Shown in pieces: positions 37,225 to 46,200 of a stretch of 64,000 bases of DNA (within the stretch, counting starts at the first letter, position 1; the number at the start of each line of letters is the position of its first letter). Below the pieces are notes generated by a model. The model did not search any database. It was not told where the DNA came from and saw only the letters and a program-made list of their open reading frames with translations. This DNA is from Haloarcula pelagica (GTDB taxonomy: Archaea > Halobacteriota > Halobacteria > Halobacteriales > Haloarculaceae). The stretch spans positions 186,001 through 250,000 of the forward strand of contig NZ_CP126163.1 in the NCBI RefSeq assembly GCF_030127105.1, written 5' to 3'. The translations under genes and the position numbers were made by a program.

Positions 37225-37945
37225 CTACCTCGACCGATCCGCGCTGACGCGCTCGTTGAGGACGGGGCTTCCTGCTTCCACGACGCACTTTGCAGACACA
37301 GAGGTGTCCACAGGGAGCGCAGTCTCTACAGGCGTTCGTTTGGAGTGTCCCACTCCTACATCTTGTAGACCGCGAGAACGGATGTTCCACGCCGCGTTTG
37401 CGTCCCTGTCTGCCCCGAACCCACAGGTAGGACAGGAATGTTCATAGACCCATAGCGGCTTCTCCGTCGAGACGTCGCACGCCGCGCACTTTTCGTCGTC
37501 CCTCTCGGGTTGACCGCGACGAAGTGCGTACCCTCGTAGTCGCACTTGTATTCGAGCAACGAGAGGAACGTTCGCCACGCTGCCGATGCCATGTTGCGAC
37601 TGTTCGACGATGATTCGAGCATCCCCTTCATCTTCAAGTCTTCAACCGCCACGAAGTCGTACTCCCGAGCGTAGTACGCCGAGAGCTTGTGCAAGAAGTC
37701 GCGGCGCTTCCGCCGAAGGTCGGTGTGACACTCCACTATGCACCGCCGTTGCTTCTCGTAGTTGTTCGACCCGTGCTGTTTGCGCGAGAGCTTCCGTTGC
37801 TCGCGCTCCAAGCGGTCGCGTTCGTCCGAGAGGTCGAGCGATCCGACCGCCATGCCGTCGGTGTTGTGGACGTACTTACGAATCGCCACGTCGATGCCGA
37901 CGCACTTCTCGGGCGGCTCGCGGTCCATTTCGATGCCGAAGGTGG
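37225..37945 (-). pseudogene. TnpB (IS200/IS605), 5'-truncated and frameshifted
   Basis: It starts inside the protein at MDREPPEKCVGIDVAIRKYV, the first RuvC Asp. LSRKQHGSNNYEKQRRCIVE, YAREYDFVAVEDLKMKGMLE (second acidic residue), then a frame change to KCAACDVSTEKPLWVYEHSC (zinc finger) with GADRDANAAWNI (third Asp). The end is VETALPVDTSVSAKCVVEAG. The N-terminal half is gone, and the DDE element at 38000 begins about 55 bp upstream. Confidence 0.85.
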
Positions 37946-37999
37946 CGAATCACTGAGCCGTGGCGACGCCACCGGACGCCGGTTGACTTCCTCCCACGG

Positions 38000-39379
38000 C
38001 TTCACAGTAGTTGCCGATTCAAATTGCGGTGTGTTCTCTGAGGTATGACGAGATTGTTGAAATCCGGCTTGAGCCGGTTGTTTGAGCAGTGATTCGAGTA
38101 GGCGGTGAGCGAGGAGATGGGAAATTCATGGCGACTGTCAGTCTCGCCAGTACAGAGGGGCGTGCTGACCCAAGCGCTCGCCTGGGTCTGCCGCCCCGAC
38201 GAGGCTTATCCGTACGTCACTGGCCCGAGGAAGAACCGAAACGTCGCCGTTGAAACTGCTGGTCGAGTCTTCACCCGACGTTGCTCCGAAAGTAGCAGAC
38301 ACACCACGATCCAGAGATTGTACAGCGTCACAGCGAACAAAAAGTAGAACAACCGCACCGCAAACACCGGCGACGTAGTCCGGGGCAGAAACTCACCGAT
38401 CTTCCGGTAGGACGTTTCGATTCCCCAGCGACGCCGATACGCTTGTGCGAGTGGCACCGCTTCATCTACCGTCCTCGGTTGATTCGTGATCAGACACAGC
38501 GAGTCGTCGTCCCGCGAGTGGTGCGGGACGACGACGAGCGTCACCGGTACACGCATCGTCGGGGACTGCTTTCTGACCAGCTCGTAGTCGGTGACGAATT
38601 TCTCTTCATCGTGTTCGGCAAGAACGCGCTTGATCCCCGGCGTTTTGGGTGCGCGCATGACGAACTCTACACCGAGATCGGCGAGTTCGTCGACTAACTC
38701 GACCCGATAGAGGCCACGATCACAGTAGATGCGGGTGATCGAGACGGCCTGACGCGCCGTCTCGATCACCTCGCGGATCGCCTCAATCAGAGACGGTGTA
38801 TCGGTCCGAGCAACGTGTTCGGACGCGAGCGTGAACCGCGCTGCCGGTGACACAATGCACAGTGTCACGAAGACGTAGGCGAGATTTGTCCCGTGGTCAG
38901 AGTTGATTCGTGACACCATCGGTGTCTGCTTCGAGCCGTAATAGAGCCACTCATGGAGGTCTACCGCAACTTCTGCGGTGTTGGGAAGGCGATGTGCTTT
39001 GCGTGTCTGCGTGATGACCTGATCGCGGACGCCATCGAACTGAGCGTCGATGGTGTCCGCTTCCATCTGCCCGAAGTTGTACAGGAGTGACTTCGCTGGC
39101 GGACTCCGGTCTTCGAGGTCGAGATCGTCACCTCTGGCAAGTTGGAGGTGCCAGCACTGGTGTTGGTGAACCCTCGTTCGAACCCACTCCGAGTGAGGAC
39201 TCTGGCGAAGTCCTCACTCGGATAGGTACCATTGACCTTCACCCCGAAGTCCAAGGACGGATAGAGAAGCGATCTTGCGGCACGGCAGACCTGCCGTGCC
39301 TCGGCGGTATCGACCATACTTGTCGTACGGTGCCACCGGAGAAATCGGTCTCTCAGCCACTTCGGCAACTACTGTGAAG
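38000..39379 (-). mobile_element. IS4-like DDE element with 18-bp inverted ends
   Basis: CTTCACAGTAGTTGCCGA (38000-38017) and its exact reverse complement (39362-39379) bound 1380 bp. A lone copy of the same end lies at 7651. Target duplication not evident. Confidence 0.8.
38206..39368 (-). pseudogene. IS4-like DDE transposase, frameshifted
   Basis: The N-terminal part (MPKWLRDRFLRWHRTTSMVD, ARQVCRAARSLLYPSLDFGV) is open to about 39110, then the frame changes. The 286-residue remainder reads MEADTIDAQFDGVRDQVITQ, VAVDLHEWLYYGSK (Asp), RIYCDRGLYRVELVDELADL (Asp) and YRRRWGIETSYRKIGEF (YREK-like Glu), ending FFLGPVTYG. One indel from intact. Confidence 0.8.
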
Positions 39380-39403
39380 GGGTGGGCTTCCGCTAGCTTT
39401 CTG

Positions 39404-40141
39404 TCACTCGACTACGACGGCGTCGTGCAACCGGGTGACGGCGGTCAGAACCGGGAACGTCCAGGGCTGATCGGCATAGAGGTGCATACAAAGCGAACGG
39501 CCGTCGACCGGTGACGGGGAGATCCGACTGTGGATCACCGACTGTCGGTCCCGGACGATCTCGTCGAGTCGGACTTCGAATTCCTCTTTGTACCAGTCCT
39601 GGATGATCACGTCGTCGAGGGATTCGACGATCTCTTTGATGGCACTGCCAGCTGTCGCGAGCGCGGTGGCTTCCTCGTCGAGCACGTCGGCGTAGGCAGT
39701 CCGATCGTCGATCGCGCAATCGACGGCGGTCAGCAGGGCCGAGCGTTGGTGTGGCGTGACCGTGCTCGTGGATGAGTCGACTACTGCCGCGGTGAAGTCG
39801 CCAAGTTCGGCGAGCATGTGCTCTGACAGCGACTCGCCGTAGACCGCCTCGTAGTGTGGGACACTCATCACGGTCGATTCGAAGGCATCGGCCAGGCGCT
39901 CAACCTGATTGAGACAGTCATCACCGCTGACCACGGACCGCTGTCGGTTCGATGGCGTCGCCGTGGCGGGACGGAGGTCAGAGACGGCTGTCCTGAACGA
40001 TTCGAAGGCCGATCGCTCGGCGGCGACCTCCTCGCGCTCCCGGGAGACTCTGCTCTGTGCGTCCGATATCGGCTCTACAACGTGGTGTCTGAAGATCCTG
40101 AGATACTGCCGTGGGCCGCCGGGGAGGGTAGTCTGGACCAT
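39404..40141 (-). CDS. DUF7260-like haloarchaeal protein
   Basis: ATG 40141 (MVQTTLPGGPRQYLRIFRHH) fits best; the annotated-length alternative at 40204 adds basic residues. About 245 residues, helical, with a coiled-coil-like start (SDAQSRVSREREEVAAERSA) and helical bundles (SVPHYEAVYGESLSEHMLAE, HQRSALLTAVDCAIDDRTAY). The pattern matches a haloarchaeal family of unknown function that I recall as DUF7260. No catalytic motif, no signal peptide. It is flanked by IS elements and has no operon partner. Confidence 0.65.
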   Translation of the reverse strand: MVQTTLPGGPRQYLRIFRHHVVEPISDAQSRVSREREEVAAERSAFESFRTAVSDLRPATATPSNRQRSVVSGDDCLNQVERLADAFESTVMSVPHYEAVYGESLSEHMLAELGDFTAAVVDSSTSTVTPHQRSALLTAVDCAIDDRTAYADVLDEEATALATAGSAIKEIVESLDDVIIQDWYKEEFEVRLDEIVRDRQSVIHSRISPSPVDGRSLCMHLYADQPWTFPVLTAVTRLHDAVVVE

Positions 40142-40395
40142 GTTATGATATGTAATTCTATATGACAAAGATGTTTGTTTCAGATACCTTCCGTTTTTCA
40201 CCATATTATAGAGATAGAACTACATAATAGGTCGCTTTATCTGGATTGAGGCGCTAAGCCCTCTCCTCACCGAGCGCCGAAGGCACGAGCAGGGGGATAC
40301 AGCGCCGCACGGTTCTCATATACTCTCCGGTTGTAGGCCTACAGGCCCACGCAATCGTAATATTTTTTAGGGTAGCATGATATCTACTGAACCCA
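40142..40395 (+). other. Left end of an IS200/IS605 element
   Basis: No gene. Sequence before TnpA (40396) includes potential short hairpins (GTTGTAGGCCTACAGGC around 40330-40347) as expected of the subterminal palindrome that TnpA binds. Exact left boundary not defined. Confidence 0.45.
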
Positions 40396-40800
40396 ATGGA
40401 ATACGACCTCGATTCGGGAGCGCACTCAACGTACTCCCTGCATTACCACCTGATACTCACCACGAAGTATCGGCGTGGAGCGCTAACCGAGGAGCGAACC
40501 CAATTTATTCGCGGAATCATCAGCGAGTTCACGGACAACTACGGTGTCGAACTGACGAACCTCGACGGCGAGGATGATCACGTACACAACCTCTTCCGAG
40601 CGAAGCCGCCACAGACCTCGTGAAGTTCATCAACACGGTCAAGGGCGCGACCGCCCGCCGTATTCGCAATGAGTACGCGGACGAACTGAAGACCGAACTG
40701 TGGAGCGACTCGTTCTGGAACGATTCGTACTGTCTCATCTCGACGGGGCAGGTGTCGCTGGATGTGCTGAAACAGTACGTCGAAGACCAACGCGAGTAGA
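40396..40800 (+). pseudogene. tnpA: TnpA (Y1 HUH transposase, IS200/IS605), frameshifted
   Basis: Reads MEYDLDSGAHSTYSLHYHLI, TTKYRRGALTEERTQFIRGI, then the HUH region as DDHVHNLFRAKP. A one-base change shifts frame at about 40610; the rest (DLVKFINTVKGATARRIRNE, then DVLKQYVEDQRE with the expected catalytic Tyr) runs to 40800. Full size about 134 residues. Would have cut and joined single-stranded element ends. Inactive as sequenced. Confidence 0.8.
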
Positions 40801-41582
40801 GGCCTATGTACTACGCCTACAAGTACCGTCTCAAGCCGTCCGACGCCCACTGTGAGGAGTTGGACCGCCACCGAGATATTTGTATGCAACTGTATAACCA
40901 CACGCTCTACCACCTCAACGAGTATCAAGATGAACAGACGAACTGCCGTCGATAACTACCCTGCGGTCGGAACTCCCCGACCTCAAGGAGTGGTGGAACG
41001 ACCTCTCTGACGTGTACTCGAAGGTTTTCCAAACCGTCGTAGAACGGCTGTTCGACAACCTCAACGGCCTCTCCAAGCTCAAGGAGAACGGCTACGGCGT
41101 CGGTTAACTCAGTGGAAGCCGCCACGAGAGTTCCGTAGTTTCACGCACAGCCAGTCTGGCTTCAAGCTCGATAAGAAGAGCGGTCAGACCATGCTATCAC
41201 TCTCAAAACTCGGTGACATCCCGATACGGCACCACCGTTTCATCCCCGACGACGCGAATCTCAAGCAGGTCACGGTCAAGAAGGGACCAACGGTCGAGCG
41301 GTTCGCCACCTTCGGCATCGAAATGGACCGCGAGCCGCCCGAGAATCCCGAGAAGTGAGCGGCATCGACGTAGGGATTCGTAAGTACGTCCACAACACCG
41401 ACGGAACCGCCGTAGGGTCGCGCTCGACCTCTCGGATGAACGCGACCGCTTGGAGCGCGAGCAACGGAAGCTCTCGCGTAAACAGCACGGGTCGAACAAC
41501 TACGAGAGATGGTGTTATAGAAGTATTCACACACTATAATAGATTTTCCTGACCGTTATAGAACGTTACTAGCTTAGAAAGT

Positions 41583-41599
41583 CGTGCATTTGGTGCACG
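41583..41599. promoter_or_regulatory. Palindrome downstream of the RHH gene
   Basis: CGTGCA, spacer TTTGG, TGCACG. Its core TGCATTTGGTGCA matches, at 10 of 13 positions, the palindrome in the RHH gene's promoter (41839-41851). The differences preserve the symmetry. Candidate binding site for the encoded RHH protein. Confidence 0.45.
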
Positions 41600-41613
41600 G
41601 TATGTTAAAATAC

Positions 41614-41814
41614 TCAAAGAGTGCCCTTTCGTTTCCGAATTATGATTTTTCTCACTCGCTCAACGTGGTTTGACTCAGATTGAACGAACGCTGTGAGGAT
41701 GGCCTCGACGATCTCGGAGCCAGCCGCTCCGAGATCGTCACACTCATCGACCAGTTCGTCCACCTCTCGTACAATTTTCTCGTCAGCAGCGACTCCGAAT
41801 GTCTCTTTCGCCAT
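41614..41814 (-). CDS. Small ribbon-helix-helix protein of the mini-element
   Basis: The 66-residue protein starts MAKETFGVAADEKIVREVDE, then LVDECDDLGAAGSEIVEAIL and a basic tail ending IIIRKRKGTL. A short beta strand followed by two helices with a SEIVEAILTAF second helix fits the CopG/Arc RHH fold. It is probably a DNA-binding dimer, regulating itself or binding the element. TATACTATTTTTAG lies about 25 nt upstream, so a leaderless transcript is likely. It could also be an orphan antitoxin; no toxin is present. Confidence 0.65.
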   Translation of the reverse strand: MAKETFGVAADEKIVREVDELVDECDDLGAAGSEIVEAILTAFVQSESNHVERVRKIIIRKRKGTL

Positions 41815-41838
41815 AGCTACGACAAGCTAAAAATAGTA

Positions 41839-41851
41839 TACACCAAGTGTA
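41839..41851 (-). promoter_or_regulatory. Operator-like palindrome at the RHH gene promoter
   Basis: TACAC, spacer CAA, GTGTA (plus strand) abuts the TATA-like box of the RHH gene. A bound RHH dimer here would block transcription factor access, giving autoregulation. Confidence 0.45.
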
Positions 41852-42216
41852 CGGCGCTTTCAATTCGTTAGAGGTAATTCAGCAAACCATGAGAAATCTT
41901 CTATGACACCCTCACGAGAAGCAACGGCGGTGCATAGTGGAGTGTCACACCGACCTTCGGCGGAAGCGCCGCGACTTCTTGCACAAGCTCTCGGCGTACT
42001 ACGCTCGGGAATACGACCTCGTAGCGGTCGAAGACCTGAACGTGAAGGAGATGATGGATCGCCATCGAATAGTCGCAACACTGCGTCTACCGCGTGGCGA
42101 ACGTTCCTCTCGTTGCTCGAATACAAGTGCGAGCGTGAAGGAACGTACTTCGTCGCGGTCAACCCGAGAGGGACGACCAAGGAGTGCGCGTCGTGCGGCG
42201 TTTCGACCGACAAGCC

Positions 42217-43654
42217 ATTGTCGGTACTTCCCATCGTTCCTGATTGCTGACTCAATTTCTGGAGGGAAACGAGCGAGATCGGAGTGACCGATTCATGGGT
42301 CGAACAAGGACGGCGTTCTCACAGCAGTTAGAGCGCCGTCAGTCCAGACAAGAGGCGAAGCTGTCGCTCACGGACAGGGCTGCTACTGGACGCGGGCAGC
42401 TTCAGCCCGCGTCCAGCTGGCTGTATGTCGCCGAGATGCCGACACCGTTGGTTGGCGCTTCCCACTTCCGGCCCAACCTGTCGTCGAGAGCATGGTCAAT
42501 CCACTCGCGGAATACTTCGAAGCGGAACCAGACAGGGAGTGCTCGCCCGCCGCGCCGCGGCGGGGCGAGCACGCCCCATCGCACGATCAGCCAGAGATTC
42601 CGCAGGAGGAAGCTCACGAAAACGAACAACAACCACACGGTTGGATCAGTCGTACTCGTCCGCGCACGTGCTTCGCGCATCGTTCAGAAGACTGTCTCAA
42701 TCGCTGAACGTTTCTCGTAGAGGGCTTCGACTTCCTTGGGCGTGCGATCGGTCAGATCGCACGCCACGCAGGCCCGGACGAGCAACCCGTGCTTGCCTCA
42801 GTTGCCCTGTTGATAGGAAACACAGACCGCGAGCGGGAAGCGCAGTTCCCGCTCGCTTCCTTCATACATCACGCACTCCGTCCAGTAGGAAACCGTCGTG
42901 TCCAGTTTCTCGGCCATCTGTTTCCCACGGCGGATGATCGGGAGAGCGACTGGTGCTGTGGCATCCAGTCGCTCGATCGAAGAGCCGTCGTAGAATCCAC
43001 GGTCAGCAAGGAGTCCAGCCACGTCGAATGGAAGGACTGCGACGTGGTCGGGCAGTCGCTCGACCGCGTCGCTTTTGGGTTCATCACTGCGGACGGGAGT
43101 GACTGCGACGGCAAGCGGTTTCGCCCGACAGAGGACGAATCCAGCGAGGTAGCGATGGCACTGAGAGGTGCCATCGCGGGGTTTCGTGTGGCAAAGTTCG
43201 CCAGCCTCAGCGTGTGGACAGCCGTGGTAGTGGATATCGACGAAGTCGAGGCAGATGATCCTCGGGCCGGGGCCGAGGATCATCGCCGCCTGCTGGGCGA
43301 AGAGGTCGTTAACGACGGTTTCGAGTTCGTTAGGTGGGACGGTGTGAAGCTGAGCGAGTGTGTAGTCGTCGGAATACGTTCCACGAGTGGTGTCGGTGAC
43401 AGCCTTGATGGATTTTTGATCGACAGCGGCTTGCAGGAGTGTCTGCCGGATGATCCCGGAGTCGAAGCCGCAGCCTTCGACTCCGGGGATCGGTATCTCG
43501 GCGAGGAGACTCTCCGCTAAGGTTTCAACATCTGAAGCCGTAAGGACAGTGTCTGGATGGTAGAGGCAATTCACAACACCCATCCAGACGCTCTCTACGA
43601 ATCTAACCCCATCAGTCTTGACTAACTCCTGACTCGATGAGAACTACCGATTGT
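42217..43654. mobile_element. IS4-like DDE element inserted in TnpB
   Basis: The unit 42222-43649 (1428 bp) has ends CGGTACTTCCCATCG and (reverse complement) CGGTAGTTCTCATCG. Target duplication ATTGT at 42217-42221 and 43650-43654. A solo, related end is at 45305-45345. Confidence 0.8.
42402..43583 (-). pseudogene. IS4-like DDE transposase, frameshifted
   Basis: 43583-42798 is open: MGVVNCLYHPDTVLTASDVE, CLDFVDIHYHGCPHAEAGEL (Asp), VAGLLADRGFYDGSSIERLD (Asp), GKQMAEKLDTTVSYWTECVM. Frame is then lost; VEALYEKRSAIETVF (YREK-like Glu) and the hydrophobic WLLFVFVSFLLRNLWLIVRW appear in other frames, with stops between, down to 42402. Inactive. Confidence 0.8.
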
Positions 43655-43892
43655 GGGTCGGTGAACACTCCTGCCCCGGCTGCGGGTTCGAGGCGGACAG
43701 GGACGTGAACGCGGCGTGGAACATCCGTTCTGGCGGTCCACAAGATGTAGGAGTGGGACACTCCGAACGAACGCCTGTAGAGACTGCGCTCCCTATGGAC
43801 ACCTCCGTGTCTGCAAAGTGCGTCGTGGAAGCAGGAAACCCAACCCTCAAGGAGCGAACAGCGTCAGCCGTGAGGGAGTAGGGGAGGGTAGT

Positions 43893-44945
43893 TCACTCGA
43901 GAGCTTGGTGGTACGGTTTTTGTGCGATAGTTGCACGGATTTCAGCAATCGCGTCACGGCCGGCGGTACTAGCCGCCTCCACCACAGCGAGTACTTCCCG
44001 CCGCGATATCTTCACACCAGACTCGGTGAGCGCGTCCTCAGGACGGGCGTTGAGTTCCCTGATGGTTCCCACACTCAGCAAATACGGAACGGACCACGCG
44101 GCGATCGTATTCCCGTGCGTGAGTGGCATCGCCTCGATGTACGCTTGGGCGTCATCGAGGAACGTCTCAGCGTGAGAGGCAGTCCGTTCGACGACCTTCG
44201 CTGCTGATTTTCGGTTACTGGGACAGAGGAGATCACCTTGGTCGATCCCTTCGTCAGCGAGCCACTCGGCGGGGAGGTAGACGTTGTTTTCCTCTGTGTA
44301 ATCGTCGTACACGTCTTTCGAAACGTTCACCAGCTGCAAGAGGAGTCCAAACTCGTCCGCTGTGTCGTACAGCTTTCGAGGGCGTTTCTGAGAGACGCTC
44401 CCTCGCGTGAGGAGATTCGTAATAAGCCTGCCGACGGTACCAGCAGCGTAGTAACAGTATTGTTCGAGTTCGGAGCGATCGTTGATACGGAGTCCACCAG
44501 TGTCTGCGTAGCGCTCAACAAACATTGACATTCCGTTAACCATCTCCCGGACCAGCGGAACAACGGCCGTCTGTACGGATTCTGGTTGGTTGGTGAACGT
44601 CGCCCAAAGCGTCGGTAACTGAGCGACGACAGACCAGTCGGCGTTGCGGTCGGCTGACGGTGGCAACCAGCTGTCGACAGCTGCCCGGAACTCCTTCATC
44701 GTCCCGTTGCTGGAGGGATCGAGCGCGGCGTCGAACGTTTGGAGGAGATCCACCTGCGATTCAGGTGAGATATGACCGGCGTCTTCAATGGTATCAGCAA
44801 CCCGACATAGAAGATACCCCAAGCAGATCTGCGAAGACATTGGCTCTTCCAGTATGTCGACGGTCAAGGCAAAGGTACGTGAGACGCCCTGTACTGCTTC
44901 GTGACACCACGCGATATTTGACTCAGGAGATGGAGCAGGCACCAT
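43893..44945 (-). CDS. Squalene/phytoene synthase family protein
   Basis: The 350-residue all-helical head-to-head prenyl synthase has a substrate-binding motif VSRTFALTVDI near residue 25, the first Asp-rich motif CRVADTIED near 50, a YCYYAAGTVGRLITNLL segment near 165, and the second Asp-rich motif NVSKDVYDDYTEENNVYLP near 215. Both Mg-diphosphate sites look complete. It would join two farnesyl or geranylgeranyl diphosphates; the NNVYLP region resembles squalene synthases more than CrtB, but I cannot settle the substrate. Squalene and carotenoids stabilise haloarchaeal membranes. Normal length, undamaged, no operon partner. Confidence 0.85.
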   Translation of the reverse strand: MVPAPSPESNIAWCHEAVQGVSRTFALTVDILEEPMSSQICLGYLLCRVADTIEDAGHISPESQVDLLQTFDAALDPSSNGTMKEFRAAVDSWLPPSADRNADWSVVAQLPTLWATFTNQPESVQTAVVPLVREMVNGMSMFVERYADTGGLRINDRSELEQYCYYAAGTVGRLITNLLTRGSVSQKRPRKLYDTADEFGLLLQLVNVSKDVYDDYTEENNVYLPAEWLADEGIDQGDLLCPSNRKSAAKVVERTASHAETFLDDAQAYIEAMPLTHGNTIAAWSVPYLLSVGTIRELNARPEDALTESGVKISRREVLAVVEAASTAGRDAIAEIRATIAQKPYHQALE

Positions 44946-44954
44946 TTCGGGATC

Positions 44955-45203
44955 CTATAGTGTAGTGAGGAAATGTATACAGAACAGAAATCCAAATCCA
45001 CCGGATACTGCCACCGAAATGGGCAGTACTGTTTTTTGTTGGGTACCGCATATATGATGCCCGGGATACAGGGCAACCAAGCCGACAAGTGGAATAAACA
45101 CGCGTGAGAGTCTCGCCGAGATCAAGTTGACGAGGATATAGAGATAGTTCTCTTCGTTCCACGCCCGTACCGTATTTCTCAACGATTCTTGTAACTCATT
45201 CAT
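44955..45203 (-). CDS. Possible small membrane protein
   Basis: An 82-codon frame, MNELQESLRNTVRAWNEENY, has two hydrophobic stretches (VFIPLVGLVALYPG, VLPISVAVSGGFGFLFCIHF). GTATATTA about 25 bp upstream could be its promoter. It may be real or the remains of a longer gene; no family recognised. Only 10 bp from the next minus-strand gene, the squalene/phytoene synthase, so the two could be co-transcribed. Confidence 0.4.
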   Translation of the reverse strand: MNELQESLRNTVRAWNEENYLYILVNLISARLSRVFIPLVGLVALYPGHHICGTQQKTVLPISVAVSGGFGFLFCIHFLTTL

Positions 45204-45304
45204 ATCAGATGAATGCCTAATATACGAATTCTTGTCGGATATTCAATTGGCGTGTTTAAATCATTTGGGATCTCTTGCTTAATGTCGTGCGAATCCGCTA
45301 TATG

Positions 45305-45345
45305 GTAGCTCCTATCGTTTCTGACTGTTGATTCAATTTCTGGAT
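45305..45345. repeat. Solo end of the IS4-like element
   Basis: TGGTAGCTCCTATCGTTTCT and the following GACTGTTGATTCAATTTCTGG match the left end of the element at 42222 with few changes. No transposase of that type is next to it. Confidence 0.6.
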
Positions 45346-45425
45346 TGACATGAACGGGAGCCGAACTCGAGGAAGGCGTTCCTTCGGGCGAATTCGACGA
45401 TCTTGTTTCCCTGCTTTCGGACGTG

Positions 45426-45947
45426 CTAACGCGTTACTGTCGATTCACCGCCGTCTTCTTCGATATCGTCTTCATCTGGGATGATCGGAACCCGTGCTTC
45501 CAGCGCGATGCCACGGTCAACGGCTTCTTGTGCAATACCCGTAGCTGCAGCAGTGAGCGTCCGTTTGGTTTGTTCGCTGAACTGCTTCCACGCATACGAG
45601 AGTGATTGCTGGGACGGTGCCTTCTCCAAATCGAGTGTCTTCAGGAGTGATGGTAGGTTTTCGAGACGATCTGCGACCTCGCTCTGGGCGAGGTCGTAGA
45701 TCTCCCGATAGAGATACACCCGAGCCAACGGTTCAGTGCCGTTTGCGGATTTGTGTTGCTGGCGACTATCGGTGAGTCCGTCAACTGGAATCGATACCTC
45801 TCCGAGAACACGCCAGAGATGATCCACTGTTTCACAGACTTCTCCAGCGTGATAGACGATCGCCCCCGCGAGCGCGGGGGCGTCGTCACCTGCCGACATC
45901 CGTTTTGAAGTCATCGTAGTTCTGGGCGCGGCGGCGAGCGGTTTCAA
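45426..45947 (-). pseudogene. Probable transposase N-terminal fragment
   Basis: An open frame of 173 codons. From MTSKRMSAGDDAPALAGAIV, through ANGTEPLARVYLYREIYDLA and QSLSYAWKQFSEQTKRTLTA, to a Glu/Asp-rich end. The organisation resembles N-terminal regions of ISH6-like haloarchaeal transposases, but no DDE core follows and the sequence abuts the solo IS end at 45345. It may also be a small host gene of unknown function. Family assignment is weak. Confidence 0.45.
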
Positions 45948-46200
45948 GTCCTCACATTAGTCGCAAAAACGACCGTTTCAGAATCTGACCGAACTCATAA
46001 CTGTCTCGTCATACGGTACTGTCGCCCAACGAATCTATCAACAAGCTAGTGGTTGGTAGAATTTGAGATCCCGAAAAAGTGGACTTTCCCTTTGCACAGT
46101 AGTTGAGACTAGCTCTCTCAATGCATAGAGCCCAGGCCAGTTGCTCGACTTGCCGACAAGCCGTATGATACTCAGACCCCCCCGCGCACGAATTCAGCAG
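45948..46200. other. Intergenic with a possible relic repeat
   Basis: No gene seen. GTAGTTGAGACTAGCTCTCT and the following CAATGCATAG near 46092 resembles sequence at 62884-62912 (GAAGTTGAGGCTAGTGGTCT). This may be a terminus of an unrecognised small element. Confidence 0.35.

Larger units (their letters stand above)
41502..41919. mobile_element. 406-bp mini-element with terminal repeats and an RHH gene
   Basis: The insert 41508-41913 lies in TnpB and is flanked by the perfect direct repeat ACGAGA (41502-41507, 41914-41919); TnpB elsewhere (37760 region) shows the uncut site. Ends: left GATGGTGTTATAGAAGTATT, right (reverse complement) GAGGGTGTCATAGAAGATTT, 19 of the first 25 positions equal. 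It has no transposase; its single gene is at 41614-41814. It must be moved in trans. I do not recognise the family. Confidence 0.8.
40806..43893 (+). pseudogene. tnpB: TnpB (RNA-guided nuclease family), broken by indels and two insertions
   Basis: Starts at ATG 40806 (MYYAYKYRLKPSDAHCEELD) 5 bp after tnpA. N-terminal and mid segments appear in changing frames (HSQSGFKLDKKSGQTMLSLS, GIDVGIRKYVHNTDGTAVGS). It is cut at 41507 by a 406-bp mini-element, resumes (KQRRCIVECHTDLRRKRRDF, REYDLVAVEDLNVKEMM), is cut at 42221 by a DDE element, and ends LWVGEHSCPGCGFEADRDVN then VETALPMDTSVSAKCVVEAG. The 3' tail (CTCAAGGAGCGAAC...) is the omega-RNA/right-end region. Insertions are flanked by 6-bp and 5-bp duplications. 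Confidence 0.85.
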
